Below are positions 12,352 through 24,962 of a stretch of 64,000 nucleotides of DNA, piece by piece; the first letter of the stretch is position 1; each line of letters starts with the position of its first letter. The notes below the pieces were generated by a model, which saw nothing but the letters and a program-made list of their open reading frames with translations, did not search any database and was not told the DNA's origin. Made by a program: the position numbers and the translations under genes. Origin of the DNA: Thuidium tamariscinum (taxonomy: Eukaryota; Streptophyta; Bryopsida; Hypnales; Thuidiaceae); assembly GCA_947034885.2 (NCBI GenBank), contig OX344749.2, positions 50,993,682 through 51,057,681 of the forward strand, given 5' to 3'.

Positions 12352-13419
12352 TTAGTTATAATATGATCCACGTTTGGAAGGTTTCAGACCATTGTACCTA
12401 ACATAAGTTTGATTGTCAAATCGAGTTCCATGCCCAAGGGCATGGACTACCTGTTGATTTCCTTCCACCATGTCTTGCTTGTAATTACCAGTACGTACAA
12501 ACTGATTTGTTTCAAAGGAATACTGCAGCCCTTGTTGCAGCTGAGAAATTCCTGTACGCATCGATTGTGGCCCCTGAGGATTCACGTACACATTTTGTTG
12601 CATACAAGGATCCGCCGATGTCGATGCCTCTTGCAATTGTTGCCGATGAGGATTCATCTGTTGATCTAGTTGCTGCATACAAGGATCTGTCGGTACCTGC
12701 TGTTGCCGATGCGCATTCGGATCCACTGATAATTGATCTTGTTGCACTTGCGAATTCATGTATGGATATTGATGCACCGGCGCATTCATGAATTGATCTT
12801 GTAGCACTTGCGAATTCACGAATTGATCTTGATGCATCTGCGAATTCACGAATTGACCTTGTGGCACTTGCGAATTCAGGAATTGATCTTGATGCATCTG
12901 CGAATTCACAAATTGATCTTGTGGCACTTGCGAATTCAAGTGTTGATCTTGCAGTGCTTGCGGATTCCCGAATTGATCTTGATGCACCTGCGAATTCACA
13001 GATCGATCTTGTGGCACTTGCGAATTCATGTACTGATTCTGCTGCACATTAGGATCCATCACTACTTCTTGTTGCAATTGCACACGAGAATCCATTGGTA
13101 TCGCTTGTGAGCTTGGGTCAGAATTGGGTTGGAGCTCTGGAACTTGGAACGCTGCAATTTGTTGTTGGGGAAGTGTAGATTGATCCCCACAACCAAGTAC
13201 CCGTTGCCAATACCTCTCAATTATCTCTAGAGTGGTTGCATTGAACCCCTGGTCAATCACTTCGTCTCCATCTTTAGAAAAGATTATGAGGGCTACTTGA
13301 GCTCCACACAAGGTCCCCAGCTCATAAGCCTTCTTCACCAATCCTTCCTTCCTTTTCTTAAATTTAGCTCGGATTTGGGACTCTGGCAAAGGTTGGATTT
13401 TGATTTTCCGGCGACCCAT
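12352..13419 (-). CDS. MADS-box transcription factor, type I-like, glutamine-rich tail with decapeptide repeats
   Basis: Intronless frame of 355 codons starting MGRRKIKIQP. Residues 1-60 are a MADS domain: F20-KKRKEGLVKKAYELGTLCGA-QVALIIFSKDG gives the basic DNA-binding helix and the hydrophobic sheet. The single exon, the LCGA motif and the absence of a recognisable K domain favour type I (M-alpha-like) over MIKC; this is inference. Residues 131-230 are ten tandem 10-residue repeats with consensus VNSQVPQDQF, with a looser unit at 121-130. The tail after 230 is also rich in Q, P and N. Such tails often act in activation or condensation, but that is not shown here. The gene stands alone among repeats; the ATG at 13417-13419 fits the family's usual N-terminus. 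Confidence 0.9.
   Translation of the reverse strand: MGRRKIKIQPLPESQIRAKFKKRKEGLVKKAYELGTLCGAQVALIIFSKDGDEVIDQGFNATTLEIIERYWQRVLGCGDQSTLPQQQIAAFQVPELQPNSDPSSQAIPMDSRVQLQQEVVMDPNVQQNQYMNSQVPQDRSVNSQVHQDQFGNPQALQDQHLNSQVPQDQFVNSQMHQDQFLNSQVPQGQFVNSQMHQDQFVNSQVLQDQFMNAPVHQYPYMNSQVQQDQLSVDPNAHRQQQVPTDPCMQQLDQQMNPHRQQLQEASTSADPCMQQNVYVNPQGPQSMRTGISQLQQGLQYSFETNQFVRTGNYKQDMVEGNQQVVHALGHGTRFDNQTYVRYNGLKPSKRGSYYN
12730..13029 (-). repeat. Coding minisatellite, 10 x 30 bp
   Basis: Ten in-frame 30-bp units encode residues 131-230 of the MADS protein. Most units carry an EcoRI site (GAATTC) at the N-S codons. Units alternate between VPQ and MHQ/VHQ variants, which suggests expansion by two-unit steps. 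Confidence 0.85.
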
Positions 13420-14061
13420 CCTATTTTATATTTACAAATACATAAATAAATAAAAGTACACAAAAAATATGCAATTGTAACAATGTAATAGATAGTGTTA
13501 CAACTGGCTTATCTAAAAAAGGAAGTCAATTTATAAGGAGTGGTAAGCTTTTTCTTTAATTTCTATAATTAAAAAAAACTTTTACATTTCTTTGTTAAAT
13601 AAAAACAAAAGTAAAAGTAGTTTTCTAATTTCTTAGAACAAAAAATAACTTAAAAATCCATAACTCTTTCACTGTAAGTCCTAATGTCACAAAATATAGC
13701 CCATGCATCCTTCTTTGCCAAGGGTTTTTTGACAGTACCAAACGCACGATTGGGGATGCATAGACTAGGAGATTTCAATGTAACTAACAAACAAACAAAC
13801 AACAAGGCAAAAAAAAACCAAAAAAACCAATCTTAGTATATAGAGATATTATCTTTGGCTTTTAATTTACTTTCTTACCTTTTGCCTTTTAAAAAAAAAT
13901 CATTTTATGATCAAGGTAATGGCTTTTCAAGTGCTTTATGAGAGTAATAGATTGTAGAACTTTGGAGCATTGTAGATTTTAGTGGTTAGCATAAGCTAAT
14001 ATTATCTGTTGTTGGGAAACAATGTTGCCAGTACAGTTCGGGGAGAAATTCACTTAGATTA
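13420..14061. other. 5' flank of the MADS gene
   Basis: AT-rich with A- and T-runs and an ACAAACAAACAAAC run near 13790. No gene or clear core promoter element recognised. Confidence 0.35.
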
Positions 14062-14064
14062 TTA

Positions 14065-14461
14065 GAGCATCCCCATGCCTGGCTTGGGCAAATGGCCCGG
14101 CTAGGGACCACTTGCTGAGCCATAAAGGAAGCCCGGGCCTGGCTAAAAAAATTTGCCCCACCCCAACATGGCCAACAAGGCGGGGAAGCAAGTTATTTTG
14201 GACTTTGAGGTGCCACCTCATGGTTGCCGCCGAGAATCAATTCTTCTAAACTCAAAAAGTGCCTCGAACAAGGGAATGAAATCTAAAATAATTGTACACG
14301 GAGCCCGGCCACATACTCACCACTTGGCCATGTCATTTTCAAATTTGGCCAGGCTCGGCTTTATTTTTGGCTTTGCCGAGTGTGCCGTAGGGCAATTCCT
14401 TCGGCTGGGCCCAGCTACTTGCCCAGTTTGTGCCCAATTGTAAGTGGCCGTGGGGATGCTC
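14065..14461. mobile_element. Tourist/PIF-Harbinger-like MITE
   Basis: 397 bp starting GAGCATCCCCATG and ending GTGGGGATGCTC, flanked by TTA on both sides (14062-14064 and 14462-14464). The ends and the 3-bp TTA duplication are typical of Tourist-type MITEs. It is richer in GC than its surroundings; open frames inside it (14153-14443 +, 14317-14502 -) are by-products. It inserted into the TTAA of another repeat end (TTAACCCTTAAATGCC). Confidence 0.75.
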
Positions 14462-14464
14462 TTA

Positions 14465-17400
14465 ACCCTTAAATGCCCCAAAGGAACAAAAGTATTCTTC
14501 ATGAGAGTTTAGTAGTCCAATTCAAAGTGTGGTAATCTTTGCATCTAATGTTTAGATTCAATAAAACCTATTGGTAAATCTACATTTTTTCTTCTAATTT
14601 GTGTAGTCAAATTTTCAAATCAATCTAAGATGTAATGATTTTTTAGAAGCCATCAAAGTTCACAAATTCAATTTGAGTTTATCAAACTACACTTGATGGC
14701 TGCAACTTTGAGGTCTTGTATCTCCTTCATCCAATGTTTGTTTTCAATAAAAAATTTGTTGGGTTATATTCCTCTAAAATTCTAGTTAATGTGGTTAAAT
14801 TTTCATGGAAATTCAAGGTATCTTTTAATGTTTTGGAGCAATTCGAAGTTCAAAAACTAGACATTTGGGGATTACAATAAACTTTAGCAACTTGTTTCTT
14901 CTTCATACAATGTCCATTTTTAATATATTTTTTGAAAAGTTGTGTGTCCTAATCTTATTTCTATGTCTAAAATTTCATATCAATAAAAGAAGTTATAAAT
15001 GATTGAGAAGCATTTTAGTAGAAGGAGGTTCAACCCTAAATGTGCTTTATGCAACTATTTTTTGACATTTTAAAGCCATTTTGTAGACACATAAAGACAA
15101 TTGAATAATATTTTATTTCACCAATGTGTTTCTATACTGGTTTGGAAGCACTTCATAGTTCAAAGTTCATTTGAATAGCTTTAGAAATCAAATTTGATGT
15201 CCAAATGTGTTGTTAGGAAAATCTCACCATCCTCTTTCAACACTAAAACATCATAATCTCTCAATCTATTTAGCCAAATGATTCCACATCTGATTCACAT
15301 CATCTACAACATATAGACTATAAAATTGTATGGATGAAATTTCTGTACTAGGTTACTAACATTTAGACCTATAACACTTCAAAAGCAATGATGTATTTAC
15401 ACCACAGAAGGCCTTGGGCCTTTGAGGTTTAACTAGCTAAGATCCTATGTTTTCTTGAACCAACTCATTGTCTAGAGTATACTATCATATAGCTAGACTA
15501 GGCCTTAAGAAAATAATAAAGAATATATATTTTTTCCTTCATAAATGATCAATTTTTTCCTAAAATTTTGAATTCAATTTGGTGATTCAAGGTTTCAATT
15601 GGCTAACTTGTAACTAAATGCTAGTACTCCCCATTCATTGTGTTGAATATTGCTTCATTACTCCTTTGAAATGAAGTTAAATCTTGAGCTTCTGGACTAC
15701 ACATTGAATATAGACTATATACTATATATAGTAAGGTGTGTAGTATATACACCTATCATTGTCACTAATTACAACTAAGGATAGAATTTATTTTTCAATA
15801 TAAATGATTTTTATTGGATTTTATTGGCAATTGAAAGAAGGTTCAACAATAAATTGTAGTGAGCATGATTTGAACACCATTTGAATACAATATGAAAATT
15901 TCAAAATATTGTCTGTGGTTATATCAAAAATCATTACAAGGTTTGCATAGACTCTCACGTTTTGATTGTATACATGTTGTATCTTGTATAACTAATATCC
16001 TGTCATGCTTTTTAGTAGTCTTCTTCAATAAGAACTTAAGTCACATTCAAGACACTAATATAAATTTCTTTGTATGAAGAGAGCACTTTCTCATCTTCTT
16101 TGAAAGCCCCTACAACAAAATTAATGTCAAAATAGCACAATGAACTGACTATCTCATTGTAGTTGAAAGTAGTACTATATTAATAATGATATTTAATGTT
16201 ACCTATATTAAATGGTTTTAAAATGCTATAAGTTTATAACCTAGATGAATGCTTTTACCAAAAGCATAGATATTTTTGTAAATATAGTTGGTAAAAACAT
16301 TCATTAAGATTAAAATCACTAAAAACTAATAGCATTTTTTAATCCATTAGAGTAGGTAACACCAATATTATAATTTGTATGGTGTTAGTTAGCTTTATAA
16401 AAAGAGAGAACAAACTACTATTAATAGTGAACAAAAGACGATCAAAAAAGTGGGAGGCAATTTGCATATCCAACTTATTTAAGTGTTTTGTATAATACAT
16501 GTAAGAAAATTTGAAGAATTTTTTTCAAAAAATTTGATCAATTTGATTGTAAGATATTGGTATTTACAATAAAGATTTTGCAACTAGAGTTTTAGACTTT
16601 TAATCCTCTTAACTTGAAGTTTTTTGGACTATGAAGTTTTGAAGTTCAAATCTTTATTGAATAGAATAGAATTCAAATTTGGGTTAAAATAATCAAAAAT
16701 CAAAAATTGATTATCATTCTTTAAGAAAATCTTAAATAGAAACAAGATGAAAAGAAAAAAACAAATTATTAATAGTTTAAAAATAAAATTGAAACATGTC
16801 AAGATTAGATTTTTTGACTTTGAATCTTTTTAGCTTAAGATTTTTGTACTACAAATTCTAGATTTCTAATATTTTATGTTAAGGAATTGAGTTGAGAGCT
16901 TAGGAATTCATTTAAAATATTTTATTTTCACTTATAAAAAAATTATTAAATAGAAGTAGGTTCAAGATTGAAGAAAAAAATAAATTGTTAATACTATAGT
17001 TTTAAAATAGGATGAAACACAACAGTTTCAATAGTGAGATTGTTCTAGCAAAAAATCTTAACTTAATTATTTAAAAAAAAATTGTGTAGTTGAATTCAGA
17101 AAAGAATCCTTCAAGCTTATTTTTCATGAAGATGATCTAATTGCCCTTGAAACAAGATTGGCCATAACTTTCACATGACTAATCTAAATGGAATGAATCA
17201 ACGTTTTACTTAAAGATAAAAAGTACAATTTATGATGAAAATTTTTTCGTAGGATTTTTTTCTACTTGGATTATTGTACTATAACTTTTGTTCTCGAGCA
17301 TTATTGAAATATAATCTATACTTTCAAAATGCTATTTGATTTTCCTATCATCATAGAAGGTTTCAAAAAATCATAATGAATACTAAGCTCGTAAGAGCCT

Positions 17401-19480
17401 TGCCCCAAATCCATTTTGTTTCTTGAAGGGGACAATGGAATTATAGGGACTAAAATTTTCTATGATCAAGAATTGATTTGAGAGTCTAAGAGAAAAAATT
17501 CTATAAAAAAATATGTGATTTTGATTGTTTAAAATTGTAGCAAAAATAGGAACAAGATTGAACAAAAAAATGAATCATTAATAGCTCTAAGATGGAGTTG
17601 AAACACAATAATTATAATGGTGAGATTGTTATACCAAGAAAACTTGACCTTATCAAAAGAAAATCTGAAAATTTGTGAAAATTTCATTAAATAATAAATT
17701 CAATGATTTAATTTTTTTATAATAAATATGCTCATATTGTCCAAAAAATAAAATCATCCATAACTTTCTCATTTCTAGTCCAAATACAATGAATCAAACT
17801 TATGTGCAAATAGATAGAAATACTTTCTATGAGAAACTAAAATTTGAAAATTTAATTTTGATGTTTGGTGATTTTTCGGTCTTACTGAATGAACATTGTT
17901 CTAGGTATAGGGTGGTATAACTTTTCTCATAACTTTTGCTTTTGAACACCAATTGAAATAAAATTTAAAAAAATATTCCCACCAAATTGTTGTATTTTCC
18001 TATCTTCAAAAAAGTTTCAAAAAATCACAATTAAATTGAGACCATAAGAACGGGTTAGTAAAATCTATTTTGTATCTCAACAAAAGAATCGGACTTTAAG
18101 AATTAACCTGTGTATAGTAATGTGATTGTCATTGTGTATGTGCTAAGTCGTAGGTGGATGGTAAAGGCAACAATTTCTTCTTAAATAATTAATTTTTCTA
18201 GAAAAATAAGGGTATAAGTATAATATTTTTTTCTCTTTAAAATTTTATTTTATTTTTGAAACTATGATTTTGCACATCTTTTGACATTTAATTTTAGAAT
18301 TATTATTCATTGACCTTACTATTAAGTGGTACAAGCTTGTATTTATTCCCCTCTTTTTTCAAAGGTAAAAGAGGGACCTCAATTCAAGACAAGAAGAGCC
18401 TCATGTGATTAAATTGCATGCCATCACACCTTGTTGTCATTTTAAAAAAAGTTTCAAGTTTGACTAAATTCAAATGCATTCTAGCTAAAATAAGATGCAA
18501 AATAGTTAGAAATCAAAGAGAGGATGATATTTAGTCATGACTTTTAAGATAAATTTATTTGTTGTTATACAAATACAATCTCTAATATATAATTATCCTA
18601 TAAAATACCTATATTTTTGGTTTATTAGTTCCAACTACACTTATGTTCCCTAGAACAAAATAGCTATGAATTTATTTATTTATTTAAGTTAAAAGATTCT
18701 ATTTGAACAACTAATCAAAAGTCATCCTATTTATACTACTATATATGTTCAATGTATTCTAATGATATATAAGGTATGTATACCCATTGTTGACCTTTTC
18801 ACTTGGTCATTGCATATACATGGAGTAATTGATTTTACTATATTTTGTTGCAATATAATGGCAAATTTAAGATTTTTCCACATATATTTTTGTTATCTCA
18901 TTTTTCATTATATAAGACATATTATAGGTAGTAAAAGCAAAAACATATAGCTTCCTATTGTTGTCCATAGGGCTACTATTCTTATTCATTGTAATTCTAC
19001 TGTCATGTTTTGAATTTCCTTCATAGTTGCAATGGTGATCAACAAGTGTCCATTTATAAAGAGGAAGAAAGAGAAAAACTTTGTCTAAACTCTATGAAGT
19101 ATTCTTGGAAGCTACAAAATGCTAACCATTCAATTCAATTAATTTACACCCTTTTGCATTCCAATTCCACTCCCTTTACAATTTCTACTATATTAAAATG
19201 CAAAGAGGGCATAAATGGGCCCTAAAGTAGAAATTACAATTTGGTTGGTTGCCATTTAAGGTTTACATTCCATTGTAACCTACTTGCATCTTTTCAAGGG
19301 ATACTAAGAAATAGTGTGATGAAGTGGGACAAATAATCATGTGACAAAATTAAGGTTCCCTACCTTACAACAAAAAATCTCCCTTGAAGAAAGACTCCTC
19401 TCTCCTTAGTCCTGTTTTTCACATGGGCTGGTTTTCCCCACTTACAAACAAATTCTAAAAAGGCCCAGGAACCACAAATT
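14465..19480. other. AT-rich intergenic DNA without recognised genes
   Basis: About 5 kb of A/T-rich DNA with frequent stops in all frames. Short frames (such as 15892-16077 + and 18762-18950 +) have no family resemblance. No clear element ends were found, though repeated phrases such as AAATTTTCA and TTGATTTT suggest old decayed repeats. Confidence 0.4.
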
Positions 19481-19489
19481 TGAGCCACG

Positions 19490-20947
19490 TACTCCAATAC
19501 CGTAGAAATGGATCGTCCGGGTATCACATCCGGGTATCTTGAGACGTCCGAGAAGCTCAATCACCGACCGATGGACAACGGACGGAGAATCGGGGCCTTC
19601 TCTCTCCGTCCCCTTGCCGGTTTCGCTTGCCCATTCTCGCCCACCTGCTCGTTTGCTTTGTTGCACCATCGCTGCGTCTCGGAATCTTGACGGGTTATAA
19701 GTTAATCCAGGCTATTTCGACTTGCTTGGAGGATTTCGCTGTTGCATTCAATTGGATTCCGTGCCTGGTTCCGTTGCGGTGGAAATTTTCGTGCTGGAGG
19801 AGGACCTTGTATGCGGTTGCGACATTCTGTCGAGGTGCTACTGTTGAAAGAAGAGGACGTAGCTGAGGGACTGCCATTTGCTTCAATTAGGTATGTGGAG
19901 GTGTTTCCGCGCGCTATGGTTATGTTTGTGAAAGTAAACGGGGGATCACTCGCATGCTCAGAGTAGTTGCTGAGTACCTGAGTGCGCTAGGGTTTCGTCG
20001 CGTAGAGCACTTGGCTTTTATTGTCTTCGTGCGTTTACTTGGTAATCAGTGTTCTATGATTTGGGGTTAGTATGAATTTTTGGGATGGGAAGGTGTTTAC
20101 TATCAGGGCTTCTGCAGGGTTCTTCTCTTATTCCTTGGGGCTCGATTTCTTTGCAATCGTTTCTTTGTCAATCCTAGAGTTGGCATGCCCAAACGGACTG
20201 AGGGTCTATGGCATGCGGCAGATAGTTTTTACCGAATTTTATAACACAGCCATAGTGAGTTCGTTTCACCGTTTAAGGGACGCGAAGGTCGGTGTTTGAC
20301 TGAAAATTAGTCAGCACTCTGTAGACTATAACTTCTACTTATCGTCAAAATTTTAATTGAGATTTTTTCTTATGTTCTGTAAAGCATGAGCACCGCTATT
20401 ATCGCCATTATAGTACTTAAAAAGTGTTTGGAATTTGGATTGAAGAATAATGTGTGTTTCTTTTCAAGTTGGAAAGAAGGCGTGTTGAAGTGTTGATGTG
20501 GAAGTGAAGCGTATTGACTGAGAAAATAGAGATATCCACTCTCAAATGTAAAAATTAATGCCTGAATGCAAGTCAAAAGTACACATTTTTTAACAAGAAC
20601 CTCAATTTTTATTCGAGAATGATTTTCAATGTCGAAACTTCTTAACTTTAGGATTTTGACTTTTTTAGGCTCTGTAAATGTAATGTTCCTATCTGGAATA
20701 TGCGTTTTGAAGATCCCTTCCCTCCGAAACATTTTGTGTATGACATAGAACTTCAGAAGAGACTGCCTAGAACTTCAGTGCTTCTTTCCTGTACAGATTA
20801 TTCTTCGTCACGCACACCCCTCTTCCTAATTAGAATTCTTCTTAATGACCTTGGTGTTTGTGTAGGGAATACTGGAGCGGCATCATTATGTAGGGTAGAG
20901 GACCACGAAAGTTTTTCATTTTAGGGTTTGAGGAGGAGTAGGATGCG
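19490..20947 (+). other. GC-shifted 5' region of the gene at 20948
   Basis: Base composition rises sharply at about 19500, and CpG-containing words (TCCGGG, ACGTCCG, GACGGAC) appear. This continues to the start codon at 20948, so it is likely promoter plus a long 5' leader, possibly with a leader intron. I could not place the transcription start. Confidence 0.4.
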
Positions 20948-22342
20948 ATGAAGGTATCGGTGAAAGTGAGGGAGGGGCAGCGACCGCTGGTACGGGGCAA
21001 GGTACCAGTGCAAGTAGGCGGGCTGCCATTCTACTCCGGTATCAGCGTGGGCGATGAGAAAGAACTGGCATTACATTTGGGCACCAACGTAGAGGCCGGG
21101 CCTTCGTGCAGCCTCTCCTACCGGCCGAACGATTCGCAATCCCCTCTGGCCGTGTTGTTGAAGACAGGGTTCGGGCTATGGGGATCCCCTCATGCGGCGC
21201 CTTTCACTATTGCGGCGGAGTTCAACATAGCACGCCGGGAGAATGTATCATTCACGCTCCGTTTGAAGCCTCGGGTTGGCAGTTTCAGCTTTCGCAAGCA
21301 CTTCTTAAGCACCAGTGGAAATTTTGGTGGGCGAGAGCTACGGAGCTCTGACAGGCAGGTCCAAGAGGAAGTTGAGGTTGACTCGACGAGCCGGCCGTCT
21401 GGTGCTCCTCCTACACAGGGTGATGGGCTTGCGTATGAGAATGATTACGACTGTGGGCTCAGTCCTTTAGGGTTAGGCCAGGTGAAGGTTATAGAGAAGA
21501 AGTGCTATGATCCTGGTAGCCCTGTCAGTAACGGAGATGTGCATCATGTTGGGGATGGGTCTGGTGAGTTGGAGATGCTTGACGATGGCGCTGGGGTCAT
21601 GGATGAGCCTGACGGGGAGAGGGCTATTGCTGCAACGGATGGGGGTGCAGTTGTTGGGGATGATCCATCTAAGGCGAGGAGAAGTAGATTGCTTCAAAGC
21701 TGGTCAGGTAATGCGCATCGTAGTTGGGGACTGACTGTGCACAGCGCGATTCCGCTAGGCAGGCAGGCGATGGGGCGGGTGAAGTGGGGAATGCAAATGC
21801 CCTCTTCTAATGAAGGGAGTGGCAACTTTTTTGGTTATAAACTGCCTGTTCTCGTGCTTGACAAAATTAGCATCAGCAGTGTAGAGAAAGCGCGGAGTAG
21901 TTCATTTCCTCCTGACTCGGGGCCTCTGAGTTACAGGATGAGATACTTCGAGAATCCTGTGGACGATGGAACTCAGTTGGGACTGATTGCATCCGTATGC
22001 TGTTCCATGCGTAATCAACTACAGAGCTTGCACGCAGACAATGCATCATTGAAGAAGATCATTGAGGACATGAAGGCGGAAATGGGGGGTCGATCCAGTG
22101 GGGGGGTAGAGAAGAGACTTTCTCCGAAGCCCCCGAGACTGGAACAGGATTCCATTCGTTCGCAGTTGTTTGAAGAATTGCAAAAGAAAACTAGCTCTCG
22201 GGCCTCACCAAAGGGCTTTATTAACGAAAACAGGGGTTTATCCAGTGGTGCAAACCAGGAGTCAATCTTTGATCTCCCAAGTGAAGGCCTTCTTGATGAT
22301 AAGAAAGCTGTCGATCTTGGAGCTAAAGCTAGAACCAAGTAA
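20948..22342 (+). CDS. Uncharacterised plant-specific protein with conserved N-terminal domain and C-terminal coiled coil
   Basis: Single exon, 464 codons. The N-terminus (MKVSVKVREG, then LPFYSGISVGDEKELALHLG and YRPND) matches my memory of an uncharacterised plant family whose members start MKVSVKF and carry a GLPF.SGI motif; I know no proven function. Residues 1-125 are the conserved part, rich in beta-type alternation (FTLRLKPRVGSFSFRK). The middle (about 126-270) is acidic and low in complexity. Around residues 348-380 (SMRNQLQSLHADNASLKKII) a heptad pattern predicts a coiled coil, so it may dimerise. No signal peptide or membrane span seen. The ATG at 20948 is chosen because the conserved block begins there. 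Confidence 0.82.
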   Translation: MKVSVKVREGQRPLVRGKVPVQVGGLPFYSGISVGDEKELALHLGTNVEAGPSCSLSYRPNDSQSPLAVLLKTGFGLWGSPHAAPFTIAAEFNIARRENVSFTLRLKPRVGSFSFRKHFLSTSGNFGGRELRSSDRQVQEEVEVDSTSRPSGAPPTQGDGLAYENDYDCGLSPLGLGQVKVIEKKCYDPGSPVSNGDVHHVGDGSGELEMLDDGAGVMDEPDGERAIAATDGGAVVGDDPSKARRSRLLQSWSGNAHRSWGLTVHSAIPLGRQAMGRVKWGMQMPSSNEGSGNFFGYKLPVLVLDKISISSVEKARSSSFPPDSGPLSYRMRYFENPVDDGTQLGLIASVCCSMRNQLQSLHADNASLKKIIEDMKAEMGGRSSGGVEKRLSPKPPRLEQDSIRSQLFEELQKKTSSRASPKGFINENRGLSSGANQESIFDLPSEGLLDDKKAVDLGAKARTK

Positions 22343-23801
22343 CATTGCAAACTCAATATGGGCTCACCTTGACCAGCATGCTGCAGTGTCTATCACAGGT
22401 TGGTTATGCACGTGGACTTTGTACAATATTCTTCTTAACTTACTGGGAAAGAGGATGGCATCGCAATTCCTAAGAAATTCTGAAGGTCCACGATTTGATC
22501 AGGAAGAAAACAAGCCGATGTATTTGTCATGAGATACAGCTTACTTGGGTGGAGGATATCCATCTGCTTTTGGACACACGCTCTGGCTTGTTCTCGAGAG
22601 CCAGGCTATCGAGGAAGACGCATCGTCTTTCTATGGAGTCTCCTTAGTGTTTTTTTACATGTAATTAGTCGACTACTTTCTGCTGTATAGCTGTTGAAGA
22701 CTTGAGTTCAGGATAATTTTCATTCGTGTGTTTGGATCCTTTACAGATACGTAGGAGGTTTGGTTCTCAGTTGATTTTGAGAGAATCAGAGCGACTTCAG
22801 GGTGCAGGGATTTTGCTTCTGCAGGGTTGCATTGAATCGTGCATTAGTTATGTCATCACGTTGAAGTGCTTCAGAGAGTTCTTCTAGAGTAGCTAATAAC
22901 GAAAACTTCTGCTCTTGCCGTTTGAAGCTTGGAATTCAATTTTCAATTTGAGTTCGTTATCTATATCTTGACAACGCTGGTAGGTTTTGGATGCAATGTT
23001 GTTTTAAATAACCTCCATGACCTCCATTTGTTTGGACGAAGAAAAGTGCACCCAAAAGTCACTCTTTTTCTTGTCCTGTTATGTTGGTGTCGGGGACAAA
23101 TATTTGATTTTGATGAAATGACTTGACTACAATCTGAAGGGCAATCAAGCCCAAGTCATTTCATAATTTTCTGATTCACGCTTAATAACTGAATTTTCAA
23201 GAATGTAACTGAAGTCATTGGGAACCCCACACATGACAATGGGCTATCCCCCACACATTGTAGAGTTCGCACTTGCTCTCAAGCTATGCCGCCATGGCTA
23301 TCAAAATCCCATTCAAAAAACTCTATAAACACAAAGTCTTCCATCACAATTTGGTTGCCAAATCAAAGAATTTAAAAAAATTCCTACTTTGAGGCTCCTT
23401 TCTTCATAACATCCTATAGCCTCATATGAAGCTACCTTTTCTCTTTTCAAAGCACTTCATCCAATCCATATTTATGTGTCACATAATGACCTCCAACCTC
23501 TCTATTGCTTGCACGCCCTCCTAGAGAGAACCAATTTCATGTTTAAGAAATTTAAAGCTTGAAATTTAAATCAAGCCATATGTCATTCACTGACAATCTC
23601 CAACTTATTTGTTTCTGCAAGATTTCCTCTGACGCATTTAGATAGCCAGTCATCCAACTGCTCAAGGTCATTTGTTTAAATGATGTCAGCCTTTAGTACT
23701 AACAACATCTTAAAATTAAGTTTGTAAATGACAACAATGACTTAGTTGATTGTTGTTAGAATTCTGACACTTATTGATGCGTGTCTTTTTAGTTAAAGTT
23801 G
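22343..23801. other. 3' flank of the gene at 20948
   Basis: The composition stays balanced until about 23130 and then becomes AT-rich, so the first 300-800 bp are likely 3' untranslated sequence. The 22170-22532 (+) frame overlaps the real gene in another frame and is not a gene. Confidence 0.35.
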
Positions 23802-23862
23802 GATGTGGTATATTCCACACCATTTCACCCTTTAGATGAAATGATGTGGAATATACCACATC
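23802..23862. repeat. 61-bp near-perfect hairpin with TGTGG-TATTCCACA core
   Basis: Left arm GATGTGGTATATTCCACACC pairs with its complement at the right end, with a loop of about nine bases (CCCTTTAGA). Each arm is itself a partial palindrome. The same core and the downstream phrase GCTACTGAATGTTATGTT recur at 38410-38601, so both belong to one foldback family. Confidence 0.7.
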
Positions 23863-24962
23863 ATTCTGTTGGAAAGAAGGCATGGTAGCTCATTGCTACT
23901 GAATGTTATGTTAGGGCATAACTGTACAATAACTTTGTAAGTACGGAATCAATCTCATTAGCTACTAGAGTAATGTAAGATTCTTCAAAATTGTCACCGC
24001 TTTTGAAACTTCATTGAGGCTAATCTAATAGAAGGGGTGATATTGGATTTCTCAACACAAAAATTTTGTGCAATTTAGAAAGGGGCCACTTTAGGAGCAC
24101 CTATGCATTATAACTTTAGAAATTCTTAGTACCAAACATTCATTTGGATACCATAATAGATTCTAAGTGCATTGCAATTTGCTCCAATTTACATTTTTAT
24201 CCATACTAAATTGAAAATGTTGGCATAAACTCATACTCAATTAGCATTATTAACAATGCATTTCTATTTCTTGAAGTACAAAGAAGCTCAATTCTGTCCT
24301 CGTATTTTCATTTATCAATTTTGAGCAAGTCAATTGGATCAGTATTTATATTTTCCCAAAAAACTGAATTCCCTAAATCAATGAGAAAGATGCTGATTTT
24401 TGATAAGAAGCCAAAGCCTAAAAGTTCCACCCACACAAAAAGAGAAGATGAAAGTACACACAAAGGAGAAGATGAAAGTAAAAGATATCCTTAGGGAAAG
24501 GGAAACACCAGTATCAAGGCTAAGATCAAAGACAGGCAAAGTTAGAAAAGTTGTGATAGTCAAGGATTAACTAGTGAAACTAGAGATGTTGGTGCGAATG
24601 GCAAATTTGCATGTGATTGTAGGGCATCAAAGTGAACGATGTTGCAGCTATTCACAATAAGATAGTAAAGAATGAAGTCTTCAAGGTAGTTTAATTTCAA
24701 ATTACAACTTATGATTAGGGGACTAAACACTGGAAAAATTGGAAAAATTGTTAGAAATAACTATAGAAGTATTGTCATGATGTCTAAAACAACTATGGCT
24801 AGAAAAATTCCTAAACAAAACAAATGGAGTAACTCTGAGATGTTGGTTGGCATATTGCAACTTGAATTTAGTGACATCATCTCCAAATGGCTGGGCAGTT
24901 GAGATTGGATCTTCCATGCTAAACTCCTAGTTGGCCTTCGCAAGCTTAAGTTAGAAATAGGA
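23863..24962. other. AT-rich intergenic DNA
   Basis: Nothing recognised apart from the tail of the foldback family just left of it. Confidence 0.35.

Noticed and set aside
12409..13110. Plus-strand frames across the MADS gene with regular repeats
   Set aside because: They are antisense shadows of the 30-bp coding minisatellite; the minus strand has the MADS domain.
14153..14443. 96-codon frame in a GC-rich patch
   Set aside because: It lies wholly inside a Tourist-type MITE.
22170..22532. 120-codon frame overlapping the end of the gene at 20948
   Set aside because: It overlaps a well-supported coding region in another frame and has no motif of its own.
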